Source of the DNA: Sulfuritalea sp.
Lineage (GTDB): Bacteria > Pseudomonadota > Gammaproteobacteria > Burkholderiales > Rhodocyclaceae
Assembly: GCA_030680805.1 (NCBI GenBank)
Contig: JAUXUK010000041.1
Location: forward strand, 1 to 64,000
DNA: 64,000 bases
Direction of reading: 5' to 3'
Shown here: positions 27,696 through 38,041 of the stretch, in pieces
Layout: every line of letters begins with the position of its first letter
Numbering within the stretch: the first letter of the stretch is position 1
Notes under the pieces: generated by a model
Databases searched by the model: none
Told to the model about the DNA's origin: nothing
The model's input: only the letters and a program-made list of their open reading frames with translations
Made by a program: the position numbers and the translations under genes

Positions 27696-28451
27696 CTAAT
27701 GGCTTTCCCGCTGGAATTCCGCCAGCAAGTCGGCTTCTTCGCTACTCAACGTCCTGATCTCCATGAGATCCGGCCGTCTTTGCCACGTCCGACCCAGCGC
27801 CTGTTTCAGGCGCCAGCGCCGGATTCTTTCGTGGTTGCCCGACAAAAGCACATCGGGCACCGCATTTCCTTCATACACTTCCGGCCGCGTGTAGTGCGGG
27901 CAGTCCAACAAGCCAGCGGCAAATGAATCCTCCACCGCCGATGCTTCATCATTCAACGCCCCTGGCAGCTGCCTGATGCAGGCATCCATCAAGGCCATCG
28001 CCGCCAGTTCGCCGCCGGAAAGAACGAAATCGCCCAGCGACAATTCCTCATCCACGCAGCGCTCGATCAAGCGCTCATCAATGCCTTCGTACCTGCCACA
28101 GAGCAGAATCGCTCCATCGCCTGCTGCCAGTTCTGCCACGCGCCGCTGGTCGATCCGGGCGCCCTGCGGTGAAAGATAGATCACTTTCGCCGTCCCGCCA
28201 GCGCCGACTTTTGCCGCCGCTTTTGCCGCGCCTATCGCCTGCTCCAGCGGCGAGGCCATCATCACCATCCCGGGGCCGCCGCCGTAAGGCCGGTCATCCA
28301 CCGTCCGATGCACATCCTGCGTCCACTGCCGGGGGTTCCAGCATTCGATCTGCCACAGCCCCCGACCCAGCGCACGCCGGGTAATTCCCGACGCCGTTAG
28401 CGCCGCAAACATCTCGGGGAACAGCGTGATGACATCGAAGCGCAAGCTCAC
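27696..28451 (-). CDS. trmD: tRNA (guanine37-N1)-methyltransferase
   Basis: A 251-residue SPOUT methyltransferase that makes m1G37 in tRNAs and so prevents +1 frameshifting. The S-adenosylmethionine knot is visible: [38 protein letters not shown] and [11 protein letters not shown]. Between AAKAAA and KVIYLSPQG there are about four more residues than in E. coli TrmD. They are encoded by a dispersed repeat copy (28188-28212) that reads KVGAGGTA. The loop lies outside the knot, so activity is probably kept. It overlaps rimM by four bases. Confidence 0.96.
   Translation of the reverse strand: MSLRFDVITLFPEMFAALTASGITRRALGRGLWQIECWNPRQWTQDVHRTVDDRPYGGGPGMVMMASPLEQAIGAAKAAAKVGAGGTAKVIYLSPQGARIDQRRVAELAAGDGAILLCGRYEGIDERLIERCVDEELSLGDFVLSGGELAAMALMDACIRQLPGALNDEASAVEDSFAAGLLDCPHYTRPEVYEGNAVPDVLLSGNHERIRRWRLKQALGRTWQRRPDLMEIRTLSSEEADLLAEFQRESH
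28188..28212. repeat. dispersed repeat, short form, inside trmD
   Basis: CGCCGTCCCGCCA followed by GCGCCGACTTTT, two mismatches from the consensus in the left half. It is in frame on the minus strand, encoding a KVGAGGTA-like stretch at about residues 80-88 of TrmD. Confidence 0.75.
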
Positions 28452-28954
28452 CAGTCACTATCCCAATCGGCGCGAATGGTTCCTCCCGGAACATCCACCG
28501 CCTTTACAACATGTTCGACAAACGGCAGCAATCTTTCGCGCTCGCCATCCACCACAACCAGCACTTCATTGGCACCCGTCTCGATCAGCGACTTGACGCA
28601 GCCCAACTGCTGGTCCTGCATATTCACCACCGCCAGACCGACCAAGTCAGTCCAGTAGTACTCATCCGGCGCCGGCTGCGGCAAGGCATCACGCGGGGCG
28701 CCAAAATACACGTTGCCCAGCGCTTCCGACGCATCCCGATCATCGATGCCGGCAAGCTTGGCGACGACACCGTCGCCGTGAATCTTGACGGCTTCCAGCG
28801 CGTGCGCCTTCCAGCTTTCGTCCGCAGCGTCGGCGGCAGGGGAAAGCCACCACTGCGGCATCTTCCGCCACGCCTCGGGATCATCGCCGAAGGGATGGAC
28901 CCGCAACCAGCCTTGTACTCCGAACGGGGCGACAATGCGCCCCAGAACGATCAT
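28448..28954 (-). CDS. rimM: 16S rRNA processing protein RimM
   Basis: A 168-residue protein with an N-terminal RimM barrel ([24 protein letters not shown]) and a C-terminal PRC-barrel ([45 protein letters not shown]). It binds S19 and assists maturation of the 30S head. It sits between rpsP and trmD, five bases after rpsP. No unusual residues were seen. Confidence 0.95.
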   Translation of the reverse strand: MIVLGRIVAPFGVQGWLRVHPFGDDPEAWRKMPQWWLSPAADAADESWKAHALEAVKIHGDGVVAKLAGIDDRDASEALGNVYFGAPRDALPQPAPDEYYWTDLVGLAVVNMQDQQLGCVKSLIETGANEVLVVVDGERERLLPFVEHVVKAVDVPGGTIRADWDSDW

Positions 28955-28959
28955 GCGAC

Positions 28960-29214
28960 TTAGGCGGCCTTTGGCGCCGCTGCCTGCTTGACCAGACGTG
29001 CGGCCGTGGGCGACAACTGCGCGCCATGCCCCTGCCAGTAAGCCAGACGTTCCGTATTGATCACCAGCCCGTTTTCGTTCGCGGCGGCGACTGGATTGTA
29101 GTAACCGATGCGCTCAATGAAACGGCCATCGCGGCGGTTGCGCGAATCGGCAACCACCATATTGAAGAAGGGGCGCTTCTTGGCACCGCTGCGGGCGAGA
29201 CGAATAACAACCAT
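28960..29214 (-). CDS. rpsP: 30S ribosomal protein S16
   Basis: An 84-residue S16 with the standard start [20 protein letters not shown] and [13 protein letters not shown]. It is the first gene of the ribosomal-protein/tRNA-modification operon, with a good promoter about 35 bases upstream (29246-29274). Confidence 0.97.
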   Translation of the reverse strand: MVVIRLARSGAKKRPFFNMVVADSRNRRDGRFIERIGYYNPVAAANENGLVINTERLAYWQGHGAQLSPTAARLVKQAAAPKAA

Positions 29215-29245
29215 GGTGTTCTCTTGGAAAGCGGGAAAGCCGGCG

Positions 29246-29274
29246 ATTTTATTTCAAAAACCCGGAGAAAACAA
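29246..29274 (-). promoter_or_regulatory. candidate sigma-70 promoter for rpsP-rimM-trmD-rplS
   Basis: On the minus strand TTGTTT and TAAAAT (five of six consensus bases) are separated by exactly 17 bases, 32 bases before the rpsP start codon. Confidence 0.55.
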
Positions 29275-29326
29275 GGCGTAGCGTTCGACTATTGCCTCCC
29301 CGGACGCTCAAGACCGATCTGCGGCC

Positions 29327-30061
29327 TCAGCCGCCGGGCACCGAGAAGACTTCGCGGATGGTCTGCTGGATGCCAAGTGCCGCCTGGCGCGGATTCGCGG
29401 CCTGGCGAATGGGCCGGCCGACCACAATGTAGTCGGCGCCGTTCCTGAAGGCCTGCGCCACATCGACGGTGCGCTTCTGGTCATCCACCGGCTTGTTGTC
29501 CACGGGCCGGATCCCGGGAGTCACCACCATCAGCTTTTCGCCCAGTTCGCGGCGAATCATGGGCGCCTCGAGTCCCGACGAGACGATGCCATCGACTCCG
29601 GCAGCCAAAGCCCGACGCGCGCGCGAAAGGACCAGTTTCTCCACCTCGCAGGAAAAGCCGAGATCATCCAGATCACCGCGATCGAGACTGGTCAGCACCG
29701 TGACTGCCAGTATCTTGAGATCGCCCTTGTCCTTCACGGCGGCTTCCATGATGGCCTGATTGCCGTGGATCGTGGCAAATGTAGCCCCGCTGCTTGCCAA
29801 AGCCCGTACCGCGGATCGCACGGTTTCGGGCACATCAAAGAATTTCAGGTCCACAAAAACCTTCTTGCCTTGGCTGACAAGCCATTGCAGAAGCTCGAAG
29901 TAGCCCGCTGTCATGAACAGTTCCAGCCCGATCTTGTAGAAAACCACTGCATCGCCGAGCTCGGTCACCAGGGCGCGCGCGGCGGCGGCGTCCGGAACAT
30001 CCAGGGCAACGATCAGCCGGTCCTGCGGCTCGATGGGCTTGGCTGAGAGCAAGCTGGTCAT
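29327..30061 (-). CDS. pyrF: orotidine 5'-phosphate decarboxylase
   Basis: A 244-residue decarboxylase giving UMP in pyrimidine synthesis. The first-strand motif LIVALDVPDAAAA and the catalytic VDLKFFDVPETVRSAV (Asp-Lys-Asp array) are clear. VTPGIRPVDNK and DYIVVGRPIRQA at the end bind phosphate. GAGGA precedes ATG 30061; a longer open frame to 30133 lacks a ribosome-binding site. It ends about 110 bases before rpsP and may be separately transcribed. Confidence 0.95.
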   Translation of the reverse strand: MTSLLSAKPIEPQDRLIVALDVPDAAAARALVTELGDAVVFYKIGLELFMTAGYFELLQWLVSQGKKVFVDLKFFDVPETVRSAVRALASSGATFATIHGNQAIMEAAVKDKGDLKILAVTVLTSLDRGDLDDLGFSCEVEKLVLSRARRALAAGVDGIVSSGLEAPMIRRELGEKLMVVTPGIRPVDNKPVDDQKRTVDVAQAFRNGADYIVVGRPIRQAANPRQAALGIQQTIREVFSVPGG

Positions 30062-30178
30062 GTCTGATTCCTCGCAATGCAACAAAAGAAAATGCGTCCG
30101 GATTCTACTAGTTCCGCCCCTTAAATGCCACACTTTTTATCGTTATAAATCAATAGGATACAACACTAATTTTTTGGC

Positions 30179-30289
30179 GTGCTAGAAGCGTGCTAAAAAT
30201 TAGAATCGCCGCAAAAACTATTTATTTTGCATACGCCCAACATCTTCTCTGCCTATATCATATGGTCTTTATGTGCTAACACCGTGCTA
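30179..30289. promoter_or_regulatory. AT-rich spacer with two pairs of GTGCTA direct repeats
   Basis: The 324-base gap between pyrF and the PilZ gene is markedly AT-rich against a high-GC background. It holds no protein or RNA gene I recognise. Four GTGCTA hexamers occur as two pairs, at 30179/30190 and 30273/30284. Each pair is spaced 11 bases start to start, one helical turn. This pattern fits dimer binding sites of a regulator, or arm sites of a tyrosine recombinase left at an old integration end. No integrase is nearby. Confidence 0.4.
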
Positions 30290-30385
30290 GTTATTATTTG
30301 ACGCAACCTGCTGATTATAATGACTAATACAGGAAAGCGATTTAACTACTAGAATCAGGCTTCGTCCCAGGCCATTCTGCTCACC

Positions 30386-31900
30386 ATGCGCCGCAAGAAG
30401 ACATCACCGCCGCCGCCCATCCAGTTGCAGCAAGCACTGGACTGGCTCGCCGAGCCGCAACAGGATGATCCGCTGCTCGATCTGGTGCCATTGCGCAATC
30501 ATATTGCGGCGATTGGTGCGCTGGGTCTTCCGGTTCTGCACAGACTCAAGATCGACGAATTGCTCCAGCAACGGGCTGAACGAATCGACGAAGCGCTCAC
30601 TCCCATGTTGCTCGACGTCAAGCTGCCTTTGCCGATTCATCTCGGCACGGTCGCCCAAGGCTTGATCGGGTTGCGCGCCGAGTTGGGCGAGACCTGGTTA
30701 AAAGTGGCCGGGGACGCCGACCCACAGGAGCTGGCCCGCATTCATCGCAGCAGATCGCAAATCTGCCTGCAGGGGATATTCAATCTGTCGCGGCAGTACG
30801 TCGCCACCTTGCTGATCTCGATCCCCACACCGATGAACTTCTGGCGCAACGCCCAGGCGCTCTACCATCGTGCCCATGAGTCGGTCGACCCGACGTCGAC
30901 CCTGCCCGCGGAAATCGGCGCCATAGACGTCCGGTTCAAGACCTTGCTGGCGCTCACCGCTGCGCAGCCGGAAGGGCTCGCCCCACGCGAGATCGCCTTT
31001 CTTGCGGACTATCTGGAGACTCACTCCGCAGCAACCAGAATCGACATGATTCGTCCTGAGACGCCCGGAGACTGGTTCTGGCTTGACCCCAGCCTCGACC
31101 AGCCACCGGTGCCCCTTTCGCGTCTGCAGCCGGAGAGCGGAGCTTGTCTCTACTTCCGCTTCGGCGAGCTTGCCGATCTCGCGGCGCGGCATCTCGATCA
31201 ATTGAACGACGGCGTACCGCCATCGTCACTCGGACTGCCGCTTCAGGCGGCCGGAGCCGACTACCGCAACGCGCTGGAAAGGGCCCGTCAGTGCTGGGTC
31301 GCACCGCGTCGGCGCAATTTCAACAGGCGCCCGCAAGCGCTGCGTGTCGAGGTTTGCACTCAACTGAGTACTTTGTGGACAGCGCTGGAAAACGACTCCC
31401 AACAGGAGCCCAACTCCACAACCTGCGATCTGACCTACAGCGATTGGACGCTGATTAACGAAAGCCCTTCCGGCTATGCGATCGCACATGTCGTCGGCGA
31501 GGTCACCGGCATCGTACCCGGCTGTGCCGTGGGTTTGCGCACCGGTGCCGGAGCCGCCTGGCAGATTTGCCTCGTGCGCTGGGCGCGCAGCAAGAGCAGC
31601 AGCCATGTTGAATTGGGCCTTGAAGTCCTGGCGCCGTCAGCAAAGCCGGTAAGAATACAGACCCTGACCAGCCGCAATCCGGAGCCACCGATACCGGCCC
31701 TGCTGCTGCCGGCCCTGCCGGGACTCGCCCGCAGTGAAGCAATTCTGGCGGTGCGGGGTGACTACAATGCCCGTCCGTTTACATTGCTGCAGGAACATGA
31801 AGCCCGCTTGCAGGTGGTCGAATGCATGCCGCATAGAAATCTCATCGAAACCTCCAGCATCGAAGTGTTCGAGTTCATTCGCAACGCCAAGGCGCATTAA
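30386..31900 (+). CDS. PilZ-domain protein, probable c-di-GMP binder
   Basis: A 504-residue soluble protein. The first ~300 residues are helical with no family I can name. A PilZ-like barrel follows at about 305-425. RRRNFNR at about 308-314 fits the RxxxR arm and NESPSG at about 357-362 fits the D/NxSxxG motif. The barrel then runs through VVGEVTGIVPGCAVGLR and CLVRWARS, typical PilZ strands. Binding c-di-GMP is therefore likely, and the window also encodes a diguanylate cyclase. The gene follows an AT-rich spacer with paired GTGCTA sites. It overlaps the convergent yihY gene by four bases. Confidence 0.6.
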   Translation: MRRKKTSPPPPIQLQQALDWLAEPQQDDPLLDLVPLRNHIAAIGALGLPVLHRLKIDELLQQRAERIDEALTPMLLDVKLPLPIHLGTVAQGLIGLRAELGETWLKVAGDADPQELARIHRSRSQICLQGIFNLSRQYVATLLISIPTPMNFWRNAQALYHRAHESVDPTSTLPAEIGAIDVRFKTLLALTAAQPEGLAPREIAFLADYLETHSAATRIDMIRPETPGDWFWLDPSLDQPPVPLSRLQPESGACLYFRFGELADLAARHLDQLNDGVPPSSLGLPLQAAGADYRNALERARQCWVAPRRRNFNRRPQALRVEVCTQLSTLWTALENDSQQEPNSTTCDLTYSDWTLINESPSGYAIAHVVGEVTGIVPGCAVGLRTGAGAAWQICLVRWARSKSSSHVELGLEVLAPSAKPVRIQTLTSRNPEPPIPALLLPALPGLARSEAILAVRGDYNARPFTLLQEHEARLQVVECMPHRNLIETSSIEVFEFIRNAKAH

Positions 31901-32718
31901 GCGCGAGCGGAGTGCGGCAACTCGGCGACCAGCAGGGCGCCGATCAGGATGACGCTCCATGATGCGTAGAGCCAGACCAGAAACACCGGGATGGCGGAGA
32001 AGGCCCCGTAAACGACTGCGTTCACCGTGAATCCGGTAGCGATGTACAGCGTGAACAGCTTCTGCAGCCCGGCAAAGCCCAGTGCGGCCATCGCTCCGCC
32101 GAAAACGGCATGCCAGGCCTTCACCGGCTTGTTGGGCACCCCCCAATAGAGCAGTCCGAACAGGGCGGTCATGAACACGAAAGGCAACAGACCCCTGATC
32201 ACGAACTTCGTCACCCAAAACGGCTCGTCAAGGACGCCGAGGGACACCCCGGCGACAAACGAGATCGCCGCCAGGCTCGCGCCAAACACCAGAGGCCCAA
32301 GCAACAGCGCAAGGCCATGTATGGCCAGGCGTCGCAACAGCGGCCGGCCGGACTTGACCCGCCATATCTGATTGAAAGCCCGCTCAATGGTCAGCATCTG
32401 CATCAGGGCGGTCACCGCCAGCACAGCGACACCGAAAAATGTCACCCGACCCGCGCGAGACGCAAACTGGCCGATGTATTTGGCGATGATGACACCGGCC
32501 TTGTCCGGCAACAGATTCGCCAGAAGAAACTTCTCCAGCGCGGAGCCAAGACCGGCACCGACCGGCAGCAGCGATATCAAGGCGAACGCGGCTGCAATCA
32601 TTGGCACCAGACCGATCAAGGTGGCAAAGGACAGCGCCGCCGCAGTCTGCACGCAATGCTCGCCGTGAAACCGGCGTGCCGCGCGCGCGATCAGACGAAA
32701 GGGTGCCAGGAGCCACAT
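31897..32718 (-). CDS. YihY/BrkB family inner-membrane protein
   Basis: A 273-residue membrane protein of the YihY (formerly 'ribonuclease BN') family with six hydrophobic helices. TAAALSFATLIGLVPMIAAAFAL near the N-terminus, AFNQIWRVKSGRP in the middle and the C-terminal SAIPVFLVWLYASWSVILIGALL are family marks. Function is unsettled; it is not RNase BN. The homologue is usually about 290-410 residues, so this is a short version without a C-terminal tail. It is divergent from wrbA. Confidence 0.9.
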   Translation of the reverse strand: MWLLAPFRLIARAARRFHGEHCVQTAAALSFATLIGLVPMIAAAFALISLLPVGAGLGSALEKFLLANLLPDKAGVIIAKYIGQFASRAGRVTFFGVAVLAVTALMQMLTIERAFNQIWRVKSGRPLLRRLAIHGLALLLGPLVFGASLAAISFVAGVSLGVLDEPFWVTKFVIRGLLPFVFMTALFGLLYWGVPNKPVKAWHAVFGGAMAALGFAGLQKLFTLYIATGFTVNAVVYGAFSAIPVFLVWLYASWSVILIGALLVAELPHSARA

Positions 32719-32722
32719 ATAA

Positions 32723-33697
<975 letters not shown>

Positions 33698-33714
<17 letters not shown>

Positions 33715-35236
33715 GCTTTTCCTGCCCGGAACACAGCTTGTTCAACGCATTGATATACGCCTTGGCCGAAGCCACCACGATATCCGTATCCGCCCCCTGG
33801 CCATTCACGATGCGACCGTCTTTCGACAGGCGCACTGTTACCTCGCCTTGGGCGTCGGTTCCCGTGGTGATGGCATTTACCGAGTAGAGCAGCAACTCGG
33901 AACCGCTCGCGGCCACGCTCTCGATCGCCTTGAAGGTAGCGTCGACCGGACCGCTGCCGCTGGATTCCGCGTGCTGCTCCGCACCGCCTGCAGAAAGCGT
34001 CAGGCGTGCCTGGGGCACCTCGCCGGTCTCCGAATGGAACATTGAAGACACGAGTTTGTAGTGCTCGTCGTCCTGCGGGACCATCTCGTCGCTCATCAGG
34101 GCGTGCAAGTCCTCGTCAAAGATCTCGTGCTTCTTGTCGGCCAGTTCCTTGAAATGCGTGAAGGCGGTGTTGAGCACCTGCTCGCTTTCCACTTCAATCC
34201 CGAGTTCCTTCAGGCGCGCCTTGAACGCCGTGCGGCCAGAGTGCTTGCCGAGCACCAGCTTGTTGGCATTCCAGCCGACATCTTCGGCGCGCATGATCTC
34301 GTAGGTTTCGCGGTGCTTCAATACGCCATCCTGATGGATGCCCGACTCATGGGAAAACGCATTGGCTCCAACGATCGCCTTGTTGGGCTGCACCGGGAAT
34401 CCGGTGATGCTGGATACCATCTTGGATGCGGCGACGATCTGCGTCGTATCGATCCGGGTCACGCAGGGAAACACATCCTGCCGGGTGTGCACCGCCATTA
34501 CGATTTCCTCCAGCGCGGCATTGCCTGCGCGCTCCCCAAGGCCATTGATGGTGCATTCGACCTGGCGCGCACCCGCCATCACGGCAGCCAGGCTGTTGGC
34601 CACCGCCAGGCCAAGGTCGTTGTGGCAATGCACCGACCAGATCACCTTGTCGGAATTGGGGATGCGTTCGCGCAGTTGACGAATACGATCGGCGTACTGC
34701 TCCGGCACGTTGTAGCCCACAGTGTCGGGGATGTTGATGGTGGAGGCGCCCTCCTTGATCACTGCCTCAATGATGCGGCAGAGGAAATCCAGGTCGGAAC
34801 GTCCCGCGTCCTCGCAGGAAAATTCGACATCGTCGATCCCGTTGCGCGCAAAACGCACTGCATGCTGGGCCGCGACGAGCACGTCATCCGCCGACATGCG
34901 CAGCTTCTTTTCCATGTGGATCGGACTGGTCGCAATGAAGGTGTGGATGCGCCCCGATTTCGCCGGCTTGACGGCCTCGAGCGCCCGCGAGATATCCTTG
35001 TCGAAAGCACGGCACAGGCCTGCCACGGTCGACTCCTTGATGGCTTCGGCTACGGCCTTGACTGCCTCGAAGTCGCCGTTGGATGCCGCAGGAAAACCCG
35101 CCTCGATGACATCCACCCGCATCCGCTCAAGCTGGCGGGCAATCCGAAGTTTTTCTTCCTTGGTCATGGAAGCGCCGGGGCTCTGTTCGCCGTCGCGCAA
35201 GGTGGTATCGAAAATGATCAAATGTTCCTTGGACAT
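33698..35236 (-). CDS. leuA: 2-isopropylmalate synthase
   Basis: A 512-residue enzyme that condenses acetyl-CoA with 2-oxoisovalerate, the first leucine-specific step. The active-site [15 protein letters not shown] and the metal-binding [14 protein letters not shown] are intact. The C-terminal regulatory domain (from about 390) that senses leucine is complete. Transcription is from the minus strand, downstream of pssA. The 360-base gap before it holds a possible leucine-rich leader peptide. Confidence 0.97.
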
Positions 35237-35387
35237 GGTTATCTCCTGGAAAACGAAGTTTCAGTGGAAGCAAATGCCGGTACCATCGATCTAAAGCGCA
35301 GTGGCCTCAGCCAAAAATACCAAAAAGGGGCTCACCGTCCCTCGCGGGGCGGGCACTATGAACAACCGGATTGTGGGGGGGGTGTAT

Positions 35388-35498
35388 TTAGCGCGCGCGG
35401 CGCAGCAGCGGAAGCAGCTTCGCGCGCAGCGGCAGACGCGCGAGCAGCGCGCCTGCGAGGGTAAGAAATAGTGCGGAAAAGACAAGTGTCGCAAACAT
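35388..35498 (-). CDS. possible leucine-rich leader peptide or small membrane protein upstream of leuA
   Basis: A 36-codon frame (starting MFATLVFSALFLTLAG) in the 362-base gap between pssA and leuA. Twelve of its 36 codons are leucine, with LLPLL near the end. Its position 150 bases before leuA suggests a leader peptide for attenuation. A GC-rich hairpin (around 35328-35345) and a short T run follow. The ribosome-binding site is poor and the hairpin modest, so it could equally be a small one-helix membrane protein or chance. I see nothing else in this gap. Confidence 0.3.
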   Translation of the reverse strand: MFATLVFSALFLTLAGALLARLPLRAKLLPLLRRAR

Positions 35499-35598
35499 GC
35501 TGATAACTATAGAGTCTTTATTCTTTCCGCGCAACAATTTTTGGTTATCACGGATTTGCTCAACGCCGACAGCTTCGGGTTGAGCCTCCACTGAAATT

Positions 35599-36348
35599 TC
35601 ATTTTCGCCTGCCGCGCCACGTCCATGCCGCCATCACATAGCCAGACAGGGCATAGGCGAGAAACAACGCGAATAGCACTCCCGGTGGATACGAAGACAC
35701 CAGTACATAGCCAAGGACGATGGCGGGAAGCACCATGAACGGCACGCTACGGCGCAGATTGATGTCCTTGCCGCTCCAGTACCGCAACGTGCTGACCATG
35801 GTGATGCCCGCAAAAAGCGTCAGAGCAAAGGCATACCAGCGCACCTCTTCACCCGGAATGTTGAGGTCGTTGATGATCCAAATGAAGCCTGCCACCAGCG
35901 CCGCCGCAGCCGGGCTTGGCAAGCCCTGGAAATAGCGCTTATCCACCACGCCGATATTGGTATTGAATCGGGCCAGGCGCAGTGCCGCTCCGGCGCAATA
36001 GACAAACGCCGCGATCCACCCCCACTTGCCCATGCCCTTCATCGCCCACTCGAATACGATCAATGCCGGAGCTGCGCCAAAGGACACCATATCCGAGAGC
36101 GAATCGTATTCCGCACCGAAAGCACTCTGGGTGCGGGTCATGCGCGCCACGCGGCCATCAAGGCCGTCGAACACCATGGCAATGAATATCGCCACCGCCG
36201 CATGCTCGAAACGCCCGGTCATGGCCTGGACTATGGCGTAGAAACCCGCGAACAGGCCAGCCGTAGTCAGCAGGTTAGGCAGCACGTAAATGCCGCGCCG
36301 ACGCAGTTCGGGATTCATCAATACCTTGCGAGGGGGAATGGGCGGCAT
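35599..36348 (-). CDS. pssA: CDP-diacylglycerol-serine O-phosphatidyltransferase
   Basis: A 249-residue membrane enzyme making phosphatidylserine, the precursor of phosphatidylethanolamine. The CDP-alcohol phosphotransferase motif DGLDGRVAR, then an eight-residue gap, GAEYDSLSD is intact. About seven hydrophobic helices follow. The gene lies between ilvC and leuA, which is usual in betaproteobacteria. No psd is adjacent. The alternative start MNPELRRRG, 10 codons in, is also possible. Confidence 0.94.
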   Translation of the reverse strand: MPPIPPRKVLMNPELRRRGIYVLPNLLTTAGLFAGFYAIVQAMTGRFEHAAVAIFIAMVFDGLDGRVARMTRTQSAFGAEYDSLSDMVSFGAAPALIVFEWAMKGMGKWGWIAAFVYCAGAALRLARFNTNIGVVDKRYFQGLPSPAAAALVAGFIWIINDLNIPGEEVRWYAFALTLFAGITMVSTLRYWSGKDINLRRSVPFMVLPAIVLGYVLVSSYPPGVLFALFLAYALSGYVMAAWTWRGRRK

Positions 36349-36462
36349 GGTCCGGGAGAAATTGAAGGCAGACCCTATTCTAACGGCTCAGGAACGGTCG
36401 GCGACAGTCGCCGTTGCCACCATCAACATTGACACCGCCACGCCACTCTCGCGTCAAGACGC

Positions 36463-36491
36463 AAAAGGGCACAGCTCAGCCGTGCCCTTTT
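36463..36491 (-). terminator. Rho-independent terminator after ilvC
   Basis: AAAAGGGCAC and GTGCCCTTTT pair perfectly (10 bp) with a nine-base loop, ending 18 bases downstream of the ilvC stop on the minus strand. The T run follows on that strand. Confidence 0.85.
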
Positions 36492-36508
36492 GAATGCCGA
36501 CAATGAAA

Positions 36509-37540
<1,032 letters not shown>

Positions 37541-37547
37541 TCAGAGT

Positions 37548-38039
37548 TCAGACTTTGAGAATTCGATCGCCGCGTCCGATGCCGGACACGCCGGTGCGAA
37601 CGGTTTCGAGGATCAGCGAGCGGTCGATGGCTTCGAGAAAGGCGTCGAGCTTGGAGCCATTGCCCGTCAGTTCGATGACGTAGGTCGAATCGGTGACATC
37701 GATGATGCGTCCGCGAAAAATATCCGCAATACGTTTCATCTCTTCGCGATCCTTGCCTGCGGCGCGAACTTTTACCAGCATCAGTTCGCGCTCGATATGC
37801 GCAGCCTCGGACAAATCCACGACCTTGACCACGTCGATCAGCTTGTTGAGCTGTTTGGTGATCTGCTCGATGACATCATCGGAACCGGTACTGACGATGG
37901 TCATGCGGGAAAGGGAGGCGTCTTCCGTGGGCGCGACGGTCAAAGACTCGATGTTGAAGGCGCGTGCCGAAAAGAGACCGGAGACACGGGAAAGCGCACC
38001 CGCCTCGTTTTCGATAAGAATGGAAATGATATGTCGCAT
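37548..38039 (-). CDS. ilvH: acetolactate synthase small (regulatory) subunit
   Basis: A 163-residue regulatory subunit that confers valine feedback inhibition on IlvB. The ACT domain opens with ISILIENEAGALSRVSGLFSARAFNIESLTVAPT. The C-terminal half has VIELTGNGSKLDAFL. It lies 2 bases after ilvB and 22 before ilvC. Length is typical. Confidence 0.96.
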   Translation of the reverse strand: MRHIISILIENEAGALSRVSGLFSARAFNIESLTVAPTEDASLSRMTIVSTGSDDVIEQITKQLNKLIDVVKVVDLSEAAHIERELMLVKVRAAGKDREEMKRIADIFRGRIIDVTDSTYVIELTGNGSKLDAFLEAIDRSLILETVRTGVSGIGRGDRILKV

Positions 38040-38041
38040 GC

